Origin: Strigamia acuminata
Taxonomy: Eukaryota; Arthropoda; Chilopoda; Geophilomorpha; Linotaeniidae
NCBI GenBank assembly: GCA_949358305.1
Contig: OX442314.1
Span: forward strand, 57,979,369 to 58,043,368
Reading direction: 5' to 3'
DNA: 64,000 nucleotides
A program made the position numbers and the translations under genes. The notes beneath the pieces are model-generated. The model made no database searches and was not told the origin of the DNA. It saw only the letters and a program-made list of their open reading frames with translations. Positions 37,690 to 48,653 of the stretch are shown in pieces. Within the stretch, counting starts at the first letter, position 1, and the number at the start of each line of letters is the position of its first letter.

Positions 37690-39420
37690 CGTATTTTTCT
37701 TGTCTTAAATACGCTGAGCCTCTCTAGCTGATCCGCCGCTCTGAATCGTCGCACAGTGTTGAACTGCTCTGGGTGCTGTAAGCTCTTCTTCTTGCCAGCA
37801 AAACTGCATCAAAACTGTTTGTTTCTCTGCCTGATAAAATGGGAATTCACAGCTGCATCAGAGAGAGATGTGGACTGCTTGAAAGTGTGGCTGCAACTGT
37901 TCTTTCACTGCTTTTTCATAGGTGTCCTAAATGGACCCGCAAAATCAAGGTGAACCCTTCCTCAAACAGTGTCCGGAATCGGCCATTTTTGTGAAGAGTC
38001 CTTTGGGGGAGAGGGCAGATTGCGAGCGCAGATATCACAACCCTTTATAGTTTGTTCTATCTGGGAGTCCAATTGGGGCCACCAGACAACAGAGCAGGCC
38101 AATAGTTTAGTCCGCACAATGCCTGCATGCCCGGCATGAAGTTCGATTAGAACACTGTTTCGCAACTCGTGCGGAACAATTATTCTTTCCCCGAAAAATA
38201 AAATGCCATCATTCGTTGATAATGAATGGCGAATTTTGTGAAAAGGTTGCAAGTCAGCATCCTTGTAGTCTTTCCAGCCTTGCTTAATAGCTGTGAGTAC
38301 TTTCTGGAGTGTGGTGTCTTGTAGGACAGCTTGTTTAAGAATTGGAAGTGAAATTGGCAATGAATGTAATTGATCTGCAAATATAGAAAAGACACCACCG
38401 TCCATTTCCTCCAGTTTGGTATCAAATTTACCAGCATTGCGTGAAAGCGCATCTGCAACTTGGTTCTCCTGTCCTGCAATATGGTTAATTGTGTAATCAT
38501 AAGCATTGAGGAAAATTGACCACCTGTGTAACCTTGCAGCAACCACTTGATTGCAACCTCTTTTGTCCCCGAAAATGTGAACCAAGGGTTTATGGTCGGT
38601 CTGAAGAATAAAATGTCGACCATAGGTGAAATTTTCGAATTCTAAAAATAATAGCAAGACCTTCCTTTTCTATTTGAGAATAGTTCTTTTGAGCACTATT
38701 AAGTAATGTGCTTGCAAAAGCAATTGGTGCCAGGGTGCCATCTTTACCCAGATGGGAAATGACTGCCCCCAGGCCGAATGGAGAAGCATCCACAGTGAGG
38801 TACACCTCCTGTTTAGAATTAAAGTGAGTAAGGAATTTAGCTGTACTCAAAGAGGTCTTAATTTGTTTAAAGGCCTCGACCTGCTTGTTACCCCAAGCCC
38901 ATTTTTCTCCATTCCTAGTAAGGAATAATAATTTACCATACCCAACCATGATTTTAATTGTGAAACATCCTTTGGTTCTGGAGCCTGTAGCAATGGCTCA
39001 ACCTTGGATTCAATTGTTTCAATACCCTTTTTTGAGATTTTGAAACTCAAAAAATGCACACTAGGCTGAAGAAAGTTGCATTTTGACTTATTTAGCCTTA
39101 GATCCTTTTCTTTGAATACACTCAAAACCTTATCCAAGTTGATGAGGTGTTCCTCATCAGTGGTCCCTGTTGTGCATATGTCATCAATAAAGGGTTGGGT
39201 CATAGGAAAGGGAGCCACTAATTGCTCCACAGCTTTTTGGAAAATAGCTGGGGCAGATGAGATGCCATAAAAAAGTCTGCTCACTTGAAATAAACCCATA
39301 TGTGTGTTTATGACACACAATTTCTTACTAGCTTCATCCAGTTCCAACTGATTATAAGCATTTGCAAAATCCAAAGTGGTGTAAGAATTTCCCCCCTGCT
39401 AATTTGGTACATATGTCTTC
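37690..39420 (-). pseudogene. pol: Pol of a decayed K02A2.6-like Gypsy (element D)
   Basis: Minus-strand fragments in changing frames. RT (38847-39420): MDFANAYNQLELD, FYGISSAPAIFQ and a catalytic site read as PFIDD. RNase H start: TVDASPFGLGAVISHLGKDG (38590-38949), then RHFILQTDHKPL (38657). The integrase zinc domain ends with the H-X3-H (HAGHAGIVRTK) and C-X2-C (CDIC) residues near 38100. Past 37962 a shifted frame still reads RVHLDFAGPF, the start of the integrase core, and then coding is lost. RT motif A sits next to a frame change near 39375. Several frameshifts; dead. Confidence 0.85.
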
Positions 39421-39537
39421 AAAGTGGGGTAAAGGATAAGAATCTTTTAATATTGCTTTGTTGACCGTTCTGTTGTAACATCCGGCCAAGCGAATTGCCC
39501 CGTTGCTTTTCTTTATGGGAATGACAGGGGTTGCCCA

Positions 39538-40954
39538 TCATGAAAAAGTGATAGGAGTAATTATACCTTGTTGCTGCAGTCGTTTTAACTCAGTTTCTAC
39601 CTCCTTCCTTAGTGCCAGTGGCACATTATATGCTTTTAAGAAAATGGGGGTGACTTTAGGGTCTACATTTATGGATGCCTGAAAATCTTTACAGCAACCA
39701 ATTTCGTTTTTAAACAACTCAATATTATTTTCTAAAACATTTTCAAGAGTTAAATTGGTACTTAATGCATGAACATCGCTGCTTTTGAATTTTTGAAGTA
39801 AACCGAGTGACTCCATCCAGTCTCGGCCTAGCAGCGCAACGGCACCGTCCTTAACTACATTTAGTTTTAGGATGTGTGGTGTATTTTCATGTAGCACTTC
39901 CACTTCTATTTGCCCCAATGATTGTAAACGCACTCCTCCGTATGTGCGTAACGTTAGAACAGTAGGCTTGAGTTTGAATGAAGAAAAGTTCCTGGCATGG
40001 CATTGATCACTGATGATTGAAACTGTTGCACCAGTGTCCACTTCCATATTTAATGCAATGCCACTCACATTTAAAGTCAACATCAATGGTGGTACCTGTG
40101 CTGCGCCAATTTGGTGCACATTGTAAAACGGAACTTTACTTTCCGCAGACACTTGATGTGTTTGTTTGGCACGTTGTGCTGCAAAGCACACTGCCTGGAT
40201 GTGGCCTTGTTTGCCACAATGGTTGCACTTGGCCGTGCGAAAACGGCACTCATCTCTATGATGCGCAGTGGCACCGCATGAAAAACACTTCCCGGATGCA
40301 GGCGATTTGAAGTTAGAATTAAACTTTGGTTTTGAATTACCTTGTTTGTGTATTTTCTTCTCCGAATTTGTTCGTTTTTGATCCTGGTGACCTTCGGAAA
40401 CACGGTTGCATGCTGGTGTTGCCTGCTTCTTGCCATGGAAATTGATAACTTCCTTCTGAGCCAACTCCATGGCCAGCGCCGTGTTTGTTGCGTGGTCAAG
40501 GGTGAGGTCTTTAACCGCCAGCAACGAACGTTGAATCGCCTCCGTACGCAAACCGTTTATGAATTGGTCACGTAAACATTCCGACAACCTCTCTCCATAT
40601 TCACAATGGAGGCTGCATGTCTTCAAACCCAACAGAAAGTCCGAAACAGACTCACTGTCCGACTGCATTCGTCGTACAAAACGGAACCGCTCTGCGCACA
40701 AGAGCTTCTTAGGTGCCGTGTGGCTGGTCATAAGCTTGACCAGCTCATCGTAGGTCTTCTCTGAAGACATGTGTGGTGTAGTCAGGTCCTTCAGCTGCTT
40801 GTAGGCCGGTAGGCCAATTGAACTTAGCAAAATTGGAACCTTTTTTGCCTCATCCACATCGTTTGCAAAAAAAAAATTGTCCAACCTGCTCTGCATACAA
40901 GTCCCAGTCTGTTCCAAGGTCGTACTGCTGCAGTTGTCCAATTATTTGTGCCAT
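39538..40954 (-). pseudogene. gag: Gag-protease of element D
   Basis: The original start is the ATG at 40954 (MAQIIGQLQQYDLGTDWDLY). An A-run at about 40866-40875 then shifts the frame, after which 440 codons are open. Gag core: ERFRFVRRMQSDSESVSDFL and LRDQFINGL. There are two zinc knuckles (CFSCGATAHHRDEC and CNHCGKQGHIQAVC, about 40280-40195). The protease motif is EVDTGATVSII near 40030, with LLGRDWMESLGL as its flap-side partner. The frame runs into the start of RT (KEVETELKRLQQQGII). Two knuckles and this order match the K02A2.6 type of Gypsy. Apart from the 5' frameshift it is rather well preserved. Confidence 0.85.
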
Positions 40955-40975
40955 GTTGGATTAGTCTAGCACTAT

Positions 40976-40998
40976 GAATTCGATCCCACTCGTCGCCA
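40976..40998 (-). promoter_or_regulatory. Primer-binding site of element D
   Basis: The plus strand reads TTCGATCCCACTCGTCGCCA, like a tRNA T-loop and acceptor end; the coding strand starts TGGCGACGAGTGG. It lies between the presumed LTR and gag. Confidence 0.6.
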
Positions 40999-41004
40999 AA
41001 AAGT

Positions 41005-41216
41005 TGTGTTCTGTATATGTCGAATTGTTGGAACAGCAGTTGAAAGAAGTGATTGTCGGTCTGTGTCTTAGCTACAACTGGTTTATTCTTAGGGAGAGCA
41101 AAGGAAGTATCAACATGAGCACCCTGATTGGTTACAAAATATTTAGGGGTCACGCATTGAGAGAGAGAGGGTCATAAAAGAGAGAGAGTGAACAAGGGCA
41201 ATAAAAGTACATAACA
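41005..41216 (-). repeat. Presumed 5' LTR of element D
   Basis: On the coding strand this starts TGTTATGTAC and ends AGAACACA, six bases before the primer site. No second LTR was found, so the ends are a guess from the TG...CA rule. Confidence 0.4.
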
Positions 41217-41218
41217 TT

Positions 41219-42089
41219 TCACTGCAAAACACTGCACACGGGGCTGTCATATTTTGCTTGTGACACTTGTGTACTTGTATTATTATTACCAACTAGTGAT
41301 GTTGAATTTATATTTTGTATTGGAATATTCTCCAGCCAATGTGGCTCAGGAAAATCTTTTTTTTCTTCACACAGGTTATGCAAAACACAGCACGCTTGAA
41401 TAATTTTTGTTACATTTGTTATTTCGTATTCATTTCTTTTTGCAATAAATCGAAATCTAGCCTTTAATCTACCAAAGGCATTTTCAATTACTCTACGTGT
41501 TCTAACCTGGCAGTAATTATAATACTTCTGTTTATCAGTTAAACAGCTGCTTTCAGGATATGGTTTCATTAAATTTACTTGTAATTGGAAAGCTGAATCT
41601 CCCAGTATCAAAGGAGAAATATTAATTCCATTCACAACTTTCGAATTACCCACAAAACTTAAATTATCAGTTGCAAGAAATGAGTATAATTTAGAATTCT
41701 TGTAAATATGAGAATCATTATTTCTCCCAGGTGACCCCACATTAATATACCAAAACTTATATAAGCTGTCACAAACTGCTAAAAGAACGACACTATAATG
41801 AGATTTATAGTTCCAATAGTCACATGAATGTTCTTTAGGAGGTGACACAGCTGTGTGTTGCATCGACGGCACCAATACATTGTGGAAAGGAACAGCTTTC
41901 GTCAAATCCAAGTATTAATTCTGCTACTTTCGCGGAGTTTTTCGGAATTGAAATTACAGTTGACATAAACATGTCAACCACATGAAAACAAAAGTCATGC
42001 AACTCCGTACACAAAGTGCTTTTCCCAACTCCAAATAATTGGCAAACTGTTCGCAATTCAGCCGACGATCCCAGTAAGAAAACGCACAT
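41219..42089 (-). pseudogene. PIF/Harbinger transposase (HARBI1-like), frameshifted
   Basis: The upstream part (41835-42089) has LRTVCQLFGVGKSTLCTELH and FPQCIGAVDATH, with the first Asp of the DDE_4 domain. After a frame change near 41870 come LLAVCDSLYKFWYINVGSPG then RNNDSHIYKNSKLY, ILGDSAFQL with the second Asp, and RRVIENAFGRLKARFRFI with the catalytic Glu, followed by CCVLHNLCE. These are standard Harbinger motifs in order. A short stretch before 42089 is missing or in another exon. One frameshift separates it from an intact transposase domain. Confidence 0.88.
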
Positions 42090-42216
42090 TGAAATTCATT
42101 TCTTCACACAAATGCATCCAGGATAGTTTGTGTTTTCGCGTTCCATTCTAGATTTAAGGGCTGATATTAAGCAATTTAGCATGATGGGGTTCAAAACACT
42201 GCCATTCTTTAACAGT

Positions 42217-43346
42217 TTAATCTTCAATCCATTTGGAATTACAATCAAAATAAGTTCTTTTATTTCCTCTTAATTTAGCAGGCTTGGTCTGTCCCATCCA
42301 ATTTTCTACTGCTTCAAGCAGTTCATGAATTTGGACTGAGGTATTTTGATTGTTTTTGCACACAAAGCAGATTATCCTTTGGCCATAGCCTTCATTTTCC
42401 GATCCACCTACGGGATATAATAAACAAACCAGCACTAGATACACTTAATTTGGTTTGTTGTGTAAATTTTCTTAAGTTTATGTGCTCATTTCTTTTTTCG
42501 CGTTTATCGTAATTTTGTTGTATTTTCTTGTGCATTTTTTAATGAGCTCTTTTGAGAATATCCAAGATACTATACACACATTCCTCAGGTTTCTTTTCAT
42601 CATAAGATAGTGTTTTAATATGATCATCTTTAAACAAATCCCTGAACTTTTTTTTCCAACTCCAAAAAGATTCCTTCAAAAACAGCAGTTGGCTTAAGTA
42701 AACCGCCTCTTGTTCTGGAATCAATTAAACTTAACGAATTCACATTTTTCTCTACTTTTGGAATAGTAAACATGTTATCAAGACACTTTAATTTTTCTGC
42801 TTTTTTGTTTGAATTTCTTAATCGAAATGTCTTCTTTTTTAATTTTTGAATTATGCAGCTCCCAAAATAATAAACAATCGCCGTTTGGTGCTCTGAAATG
42901 TCATCAGGAATACATGTGGAATTTTCTTTAGGGATTAGTTTTTCATGATGTCTTTTTAAAATCTTAGTAAACAGTTCAAGAGCTAGCCACGAACTGAGAG
43001 AATGATCACCAGTCTCTTCAGTTATACGAGTAGAAAGCAATTTAACTGTTAATGCACCATGAAAAGCTGCTTAAGATTTCTCTCGGGGACTACTTTCCAA
43101 TTTAGACTTTACAACACATTTAGGCAAAAACTCAAGTTTTTGAAACAAATTATCGTAATTTGGACCATGGTCTAACCACGTTCTCGCAGCACTGCGAATT
43201 AAATGTGGCACTGACAACCCATTGCCTATAATTTTAACGGTGTCGATTAAGATGTCCATTTGCATTTTTAAAATGTGTGGTTGTTCGCAGTTCGTGCCTG
43301 TCTGTGCTCGCGGGTCGTGTCTGCATTTTTGACAAGGAAATTGCAT
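42217..43346 (-). pseudogene. Unassigned DNA-transposon-like protein fragments
   Basis: Several minus frames look like one decayed protein: LIRSAARTWLDHGPNYDNLF (43071-43346), then ISEHQTAIVYYFGSCIIQKL, SLIDSRTRGGLLKPTAVFEG and a final LELEKK (42630-43040), then KDLFKDDHIKTLSYDEK (42539-42724). A 'E...I.Y..G.ii.kl...RGGL..P' layout occurs in the C-terminal part of several invertebrate transposon proteins. I cannot name the superfamily. The 42217-42444 frame upstream of Harbinger may be separate. Confidence 0.3.
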
Positions 43347-43460
43347 GGGTTTTTAGTTTTTTCAGCGTGGAATTTGGAATTTGCTTTACGCAGCATGGAA
43401 ACTGCTATTTTTCTGGAAAAAGCTTTTTCCAACATGAAAAATTGTGACGGGGGCCTCTCT

Positions 43461-43660
43461 CTCACGGCAATCTGGGGATTGATTGCCGTGAGTGGGACTG
43501 GTCCTTCACGTAATAATGGAGACAGGGACTCCGGATTGTTGGTTTTGGCTTTTAATCCGTTGTCTAGGGGTCGGAGTACCCATCACCCGTGCTGGTGCCA
43601 GAAGGCACACCACACCTACAACCGTCCCGTCACTCACAGGGGGTTTTCCCCATGAGTGAC
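43461..43660. repeat. Two hairpins bounding a 200-bp segment
   Basis: 43461-43492 has 11-bp arms (CTCACGGCAAT / ATTGCCGTGAG). 43629-43660 has arms GTCACTCA / TGAGTGAC around GGGGGTTTTCCCC. The segment is GC-richer than its flanks and has no ORF. Confidence 0.55.
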
Positions 43661-43689
43661 GTGGTCGGTTGGCACACAATAAAATATAT

Positions 43690-44041
43690 AAATATATAAA
43701 ATAAAAATTCTAAACAACTGTAAGTGGAATCTTCAGTCTCAGCCTCAGTCTTTTGTAACAACTCCAATGCTATGGCCGCAACCACTTTTTTCCATTCTTC
43801 ATCCTCGGAATCGTAGTTGTACCAACGAGGCTTTGGAACTGTTTTTCACCAGCCCCAACCGCCAAACGCTGCTGGATTCAGCCACTCCATTGGATCGTCG
43901 TCTTCCGGCAGCGTGCTGCACGGCTCCGTGGGCGGATTTTTCCGAATGAAATCGTCTGTCATCATATCTCCATTCCAACCATTCTTCTTTGGTGTACTTC
44001 TCTGCTTCGAAAATTAAGCTTTGGTAGTTTTGGGCAGCCAT
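43690..44041 (-). CDS. Small repeated gene of unknown function, copy 2
   Basis: It starts at an ATG (44041, CAGATGG context) and reads MAAQNYQSLIFEAEKYTKEE then WLEWRYDD. Here the frame shifts relative to copy 1; the continuing similarity (KNPPTEPC, LPEDDDPMEWL, DSEDEEWKK) is in another frame, with one stop after GGWGW. It has its own TATA-like box 47 bp upstream. The protein would be acidic with no known domain. Copy 1 at 33945-34300 keeps the frame better; this copy supplies the likely true N-terminus. Confidence 0.4.
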
Positions 44042-44086
44042 CTGGAAGGTCGAATCGATTGTGGTTTATGGCGTTTAAACCACAAG

Positions 44087-44094
44087 CTTATATA
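44087..44094 (-). promoter_or_regulatory. TATA-like box upstream of repeated gene copy 2
   Basis: The minus strand reads TATATAAG 47 bp before the ATG at 44041. A GTGGTTTA/TAAACCAC inverted repeat lies between them (44061-44083). Confidence 0.45.
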
Positions 44095-44280
44095 CTAGCA
44101 TGGACGTAGTATAAGACCTTAAAAACATACGTAAATATGTTTATGATGTTTACACTCTCCCATCACAGCAGCTGGCCCAAGAGATCTTGCTTGGTTCAGC
44201 TAGGCACACGTGAATGGTATCTACTAAAAATAATTAAAAAAAAAAAAGGGAAAAAAAAAACGCGAATAAAAATAAACTTA

Positions 44281-44464
44281 CAGCTACTATTTGTGACAAT
44301 ACTATAACTGCTCCTAATAAGAGTTTATTCGCCATTGGAGCATTCCTGTCTGTCACGCCATAACCAAAGAAGATGACTACAAACGTCATCCCTGCTTCTA
44401 TGACTAGCGCTACGATCGGATTTACGCCATCCCGTGACTTCTGATAGCCCAAACATTTTACCAC
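44281..44464 (-). CDS. Possible aquaporin-like (MIP family) exon
   Basis: The minus strand reads GVNPIVALVIEAGMTFVVIF then FGYGVTDRNAP and KLLLGAVIVLSQIVAV, followed at once by GTAAGTTT, a good splice donor. Two hydrophobic helices, with 'EA..TF.VvF....D' between them, match helix 5 of aquaporins and the loop after it. The NPA-containing exon that should follow (downstream, below 44280) was not found. It could be a host-gene remnant or another membrane protein. Confidence 0.35.
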
Positions 44465-44697
44465 GTGCGGCGGGAATGAAATTTTGTTATAATCCTACGG
44501 CCGTAAATGGCCCCGGCACATTGATAAATAATACAAACGAAACCGCAAAGATCGCTGATATGTCCGACATTAAAGACACACACACTATGGGAATGTGCTC
44601 TTTGGGATGGCAGGACATCACATTTAACTATAGCAGTTATTTCTTGATGTGGATTGTGCAAAATCATGATGTTTTTACATATCCACCATAAGCTATG

Positions 44698-45740
44698 CAT
44701 ATTTATATCTTTTTTCTGAATTAGTTGGTAGAAATGGGAGCCGCCATGATGGCTCCACGCATAAGCGGAGGCGTAGCTCTTCCAACGACCTCTCGTCTCG
44801 GCACATGCTGGATGTGCCCCTCCGCAATTCGGGCAAGCGCTCGTCACTCCAATCGTTCACGCGACGCCTGCTGATGGTGGGAGTAGCCCTCGTAGGTGCG
44901 GACCAAAAAACTTTCAGGCGTCTCACCCAACTTCTTGGTGACCCCGTGGGTGACCACCGTTTCGCCAGCAGCTGATTTCATCGGGATGGCGACGGCCAGA
45001 GCCTCCACCTCACAGATTGGCGGTCCCTTAATTGCGGGTAAACCGCCCGTCGCTGACTCTGTGACATCACGGATTTCAACCGTCGAGTTGGAAGGAATCG
45101 CCTGGCGCAAACGTTCGGCCGCGTCCAGATGGAGGCGTCTCAGCTGGGTTATCTCAGCCACAAGGTGCTCATTGCTCTCTTCGATGAGCTGGACGCGTTC
45201 CCGCTCCTCCTCCTCGGGCGAAGTCACCCATCTGGTCACGCCGGTTGGCTCGTCTCGGTGGCGGATCTCGTTGGAGTGCAACGGCTTGGTGATCGTCCGC
45301 ATGTCATCAGCGTTGGAATGTCGAACGACATTAATGGAGCTGGCTCCCTCCGGAAGGTTTCTGAGAAATACGGGCAAAGGTGGTGCGCAAGCTCCCTTCA
45401 CCGGTGCCAAAGAGTTCATTGGCGGGTATTGCCAATTTCGAGGGCGTATTCCCGCGGCGGTGGCCTCCGACACTGTATTCCGCCAAAAAGTCTCGTGCCG
45501 CCGCACGAATCGGGTGGTGGCGTACGCATCCCCGCGTATTACTTGAAATTCGGCCGGCCACTCAAACTGTGACAAATTCCGTTTGTCCCAGTGAGTCTTT
45601 CGCAGGGCCATCGCCTGCAAACGACGCATCCATATCTTAAAGGGGCCACGGCGGAGGGCGCTCTTTCCTTTGCACGCCGGGCACTCACGAGATGTGTTTT
45701 TAATGTGCCCTCAGCTCGAACAATACGGGCAGACTTCGAT
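44698..45740 (-). CDS. GC-rich unrecognised ORF pair within piggyBac sequence
   Basis: A 261-codon frame (44844-45629) starts MRRLQAMALRKTHWDKR. Its upstream part is open through a Cys-rich segment (GHIKNTSRECPACKGK, after CPYCSS and a TGA). Residues about 140-185 are a charged helix (EEEERERVQLIEESNEHLVA). Its TGA overlaps the ATG of a second frame (ATGA at 44844-44847) that starts MTSACPNCGGAHPACAETRG, a knuckle-like motif. The region is much more GC-rich than its flanks and lies where piggyBac transposase sequence stops. Perhaps ORF1/Gag-like of an unidentified element; no polymerase is attached. Confidence 0.35.
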
Positions 45741-45749
45741 TTTATGTAT

Positions 45750-46528
45750 TGCCTAAAACAACAATTTCCTCGAAATTTGATTAGCTGATAAGTGGGAATG
45801 GGGTTCGAATAACGTGGGCAAAATTGACACAAATTCCTCGAACAGGTCTTTAATCGGCGACAACTTTTCTGGTGACTTGGTATCATGTCTTGTGATCGTA
45901 TCATCAAATCGCAAAAAGTGTAGGAGAGACTTGAAACGACAGAGACCCATTGTTGCAGAATAAAATGGCTTGTATAAGTGCGGACTTGTGCTCCACATAT
46001 GTCGCACAGCCAATCCTTTCCTCTTCTCAACACCTGCCATAAGTAAAAGGCCAAAAAACGCACGCAGTTCTACTTTATCTGTGTCTACCCATTTATGGCA
46101 AGTCTTGCGTTTTTCATTGAAATTGTTCAAATATTGATGAGCATAAGCAATGCATTTGTCCAATTCAAAATCTTTTCGAGAATTGAATTATTCATAAACA
46201 ATTCAAAAATGTTTAGAATCGAGAGACCAGCACGTTTGGACACGGCACCTTTCGGACCAGGCTGAGTTTTAATAATGTTCGACGCCCCCATCCGTCCCTG
46301 TGTAGAAGGTGGGTTTTCCAACCACTGGAAGCCATCTTTGTCTACAAAAGCATCGTTGTTGTAACTATCTTGATCAGGATTCTTCTCAAATGAATCTGAA
46401 CTCGTATTCGACGAACAACTGTCCGGCAGGGTCGCACAGCTGCTACTAGATACATCTAAGTCATCATTTTCATTATTTTTATTATCACTATCAAACGCTT
46501 CCTCATTTTCAATGTTTAAATTAGCCAA
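45750..46528 (-). pseudogene. piggyBac transposase, N-terminal part (copy 1)
   Basis: Two overlapping frames: MANLNIENEEAFDSDN...W..NPPSTQGRMGASNIIKT...LSILNIFELFMNNSILEKI (46127-46528) and KVELRAFFGLLLMAGVEKRK...LRFDDTITRHD...FVSILPTLFEPHSHLS (45753-46163). An acidic N-terminus, then 'F..f....il..I', then 'E..AF.GLl...G...' and 'F..LRF.D' is the order of piggyBac transposases. The catalytic Asp residues lie beyond the break at about 45750, where unrelated GC-rich sequence begins. Truncated and frameshifted. Confidence 0.8.
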
Positions 46529-46664
46529 AATTCGATAATTTATTCGCTTTGTATGCGTACTACGGCGGTGGGGACCAGTCGTTGTTCTTGAACAGCCAAT
46601 ACATTTTTACCTGAGCTCGACATAGGGGATCGTGATCTCGTGCTATTCATTTCATCACGCAATT

Positions 46665-47000
46665 TTACCGGCGATTCATCCAGAGTTCCATTTTCGAATC
46701 CCCTACACACACGCCTGCTTCCACTGCCACCTCATATGGACAATTGAATTCGTGCCATTTGCAAATTTGCAGTTTACACATGAATTTGTGCCATTTTGTG
46801 TCAATTGAACTGAATTTGTGCCATTTTTGTGTCATTTGAACTGCCATTTGAACTGAATTTGTGCCAGTTTACACCTGAATTTGTGCCATTTTGTGTCATT
46901 TGAACTGAGTTTGCACCATTTGGTGTCATTTGAGCTGAGTTTGTGTCAATTTACACCTGAATTTGTACCATTTTGTGTCATTTGAACTGTCATTTGAATT
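46665..47000. repeat. Minisatellite of 'TTTGTGCCATTTTGTGTCAT' units
   Basis: From about 46738 to 46990 a 30-45-bp unit (TTTGTGCCATTTTGTGTCAT followed by TTGAACTGAA) repeats with variation, with gains and losses of the TTTACACCTGAA segment. No coding value seen. Confidence 0.85.
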
Positions 47001-47329
47001 CAAGAAAGGCATAAAAAGAGTTCAGGTTGTCCAGTTTAGGAATGTCCTTCTTGCATTGCCTGTTCAAAGTTGACTTAAAACTTATATAAGGACGTTGCAA
47101 TGTCACATCCGGATACTTTATGCACAGTTTGTTATATTCCGGTTTCTTGGGTGCTGATGGATTCAACTTGCGGCAATTGGCAACTAGCTCATAAGCAAAC
47201 AGCTTGCAATTGACATTAAAGGAGGTAGTTCAATGCTCATGAGGGGTGCAGAGTTGAAATGCATTGGTCAACATGAATCTGCTCGTTCTTCAGTCCGCAC
47301 AGAAAACGATTTCGTAACTAGTCGGACTT
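47001..47329. other. No gene recognised
   Basis: Open only in short pieces. A minus reading (NCRKLNPSAPKKPEYNKLCI) may belong to a Gypsy pol but is too short to assign. Confidence 0.4.
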
Positions 47330-47705
47330 GTCAGCAAACTTGCAGTTCTGGGCTAACTTTTGCAAAGCCAACGAATATTCGATCATCATCTATCTCTCCC
47401 TGCCAATGATCGCGATGATGAAAGCGACTAATCTCGGCGAGAACGAGCAGTTTTGGGCGTGCGTTTTTCTGCATCAACGCGACCAATTCAGCGTACTTCA
47501 TTTCTGCCGGTTTCTTCGGGGCGGTGAGCGTGACTACTGGTAGTTTGCTTAAAAGTCGTCATGCCGACTTACGCCAGCAGCGTGTGCACTTGTTCCAAGT
47601 CATCAACGATTTTGTTGCATGCGAAGATACTGGTCATTCGCATACAGTACAACTCCCAGTCGTCGTTGGGGTTATATTTTTGTGGTGTGCCTTTTAACGA
47701 TGACA
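47330..47705 (-). pseudogene. gag: Gag fragment, K02A2.6-like Gypsy
   Basis: The minus strand starts MSSLKGTPQKYNPNDDWELY and continues to a stop after EQVHTLLA. After a frame change it reads AELVALMQKNARPKLLVLAE then ISRFHHRDHWQGE. The order 'W..Y...F.....I.D', then 'L......P...V..E...F..R.Q..GE', is the same as in element D's Gag, but this is a different family member. Frameshifted fragment. Confidence 0.6.
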
Positions 47706-48653
47706 TTTTGATTGCAAAAATCGAAAAAGTGCGAGCACAATCAGTTGAGTGTGTTTATTGACTGCCTCAATGTTGGCACGGATAGTTTCCATTTCTTCGA
47801 TACTTGGCATTTGTAATTTATTCTGTCCCTTCTGATTTCGAATTTGATTTTGTTGATTAATAAGCTTAATCAGTTCTGAGTTGGGGCCGTGTTTGCTTGG
47901 TTTGCCCAGTTTTTGCCGCATATGATTGGAAGAATGCCCAAGAATCTTTCCCTTTATTATTAATTAATTTATATTACACTAATTTAGAAATTTTCTTCCA
48001 CAGCGGCCTAGTAGCTAATCTACTAAGATCTGACCACATATCCCTAAAGAAACTAACAAATCTAACCAAAAAGGCTAAGCTGGTGGTTGAATTTTCTCCC
48101 ACAGGGGCCTAGAGGCTAATCCACTAAGATCTTTGGATTGATTTCCAAAGAAGCAGGTTAATTTGGTGTCTTTCAACACTTTTCTTTCTGTTGGGGGTCC
48201 TACAGTAAAGGATTTCTCTATTCCTTTACTTGAACTTCTTGCTGAAACAATACCCGCCTTCTTCATTGTCGCTATACTGAATGCCATTCTATAAAAACAA
48301 TCAATAAAGGTGGAATATTAATTTAGTCCTTGATCATTATCCTTATTTATTAATTCAAAGTATAGATCTTTTAGACATCTAATTAATTTTCTTTATTAAC
48401 ATAGATAAGTGGAATATAACATAAAATATATTAATTAAATTTAAGAACTGAGATGCAATGATTCATATTCTAATTAGCTTATTAAAACAACATGTATAAC
48501 AATTTTAAGTAAAAAAATCCACTCTTTAGTTATAAATAAAGCAATATCCTCAAAAATGCTCGCATTTCAATCAAATCTGGCGGGATCCCACGTACTGCTT
48601 GTGTTGTGTGTTGCGTTCTAATCCTCTAAATACTCTCGTGCATATTTACTTGT
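47706..48653. other. AT-rich stretch with a short duplication
   Basis: A ~50-bp sequence, 'TTTTCTTCCACAGCGGCCTA...ACTAAGATCT', at 47988-48030 recurs with changes at 48090-48132. Minus frames (47694-47921, 48075-48287) have no domain. Otherwise nothing. Confidence 0.5.

Noticed and set aside
43461-43660. Helitron 3' end
   Set aside because: The hairpins are not followed by a CTRR end at the right distance and no Rep/helicase sequence is near.
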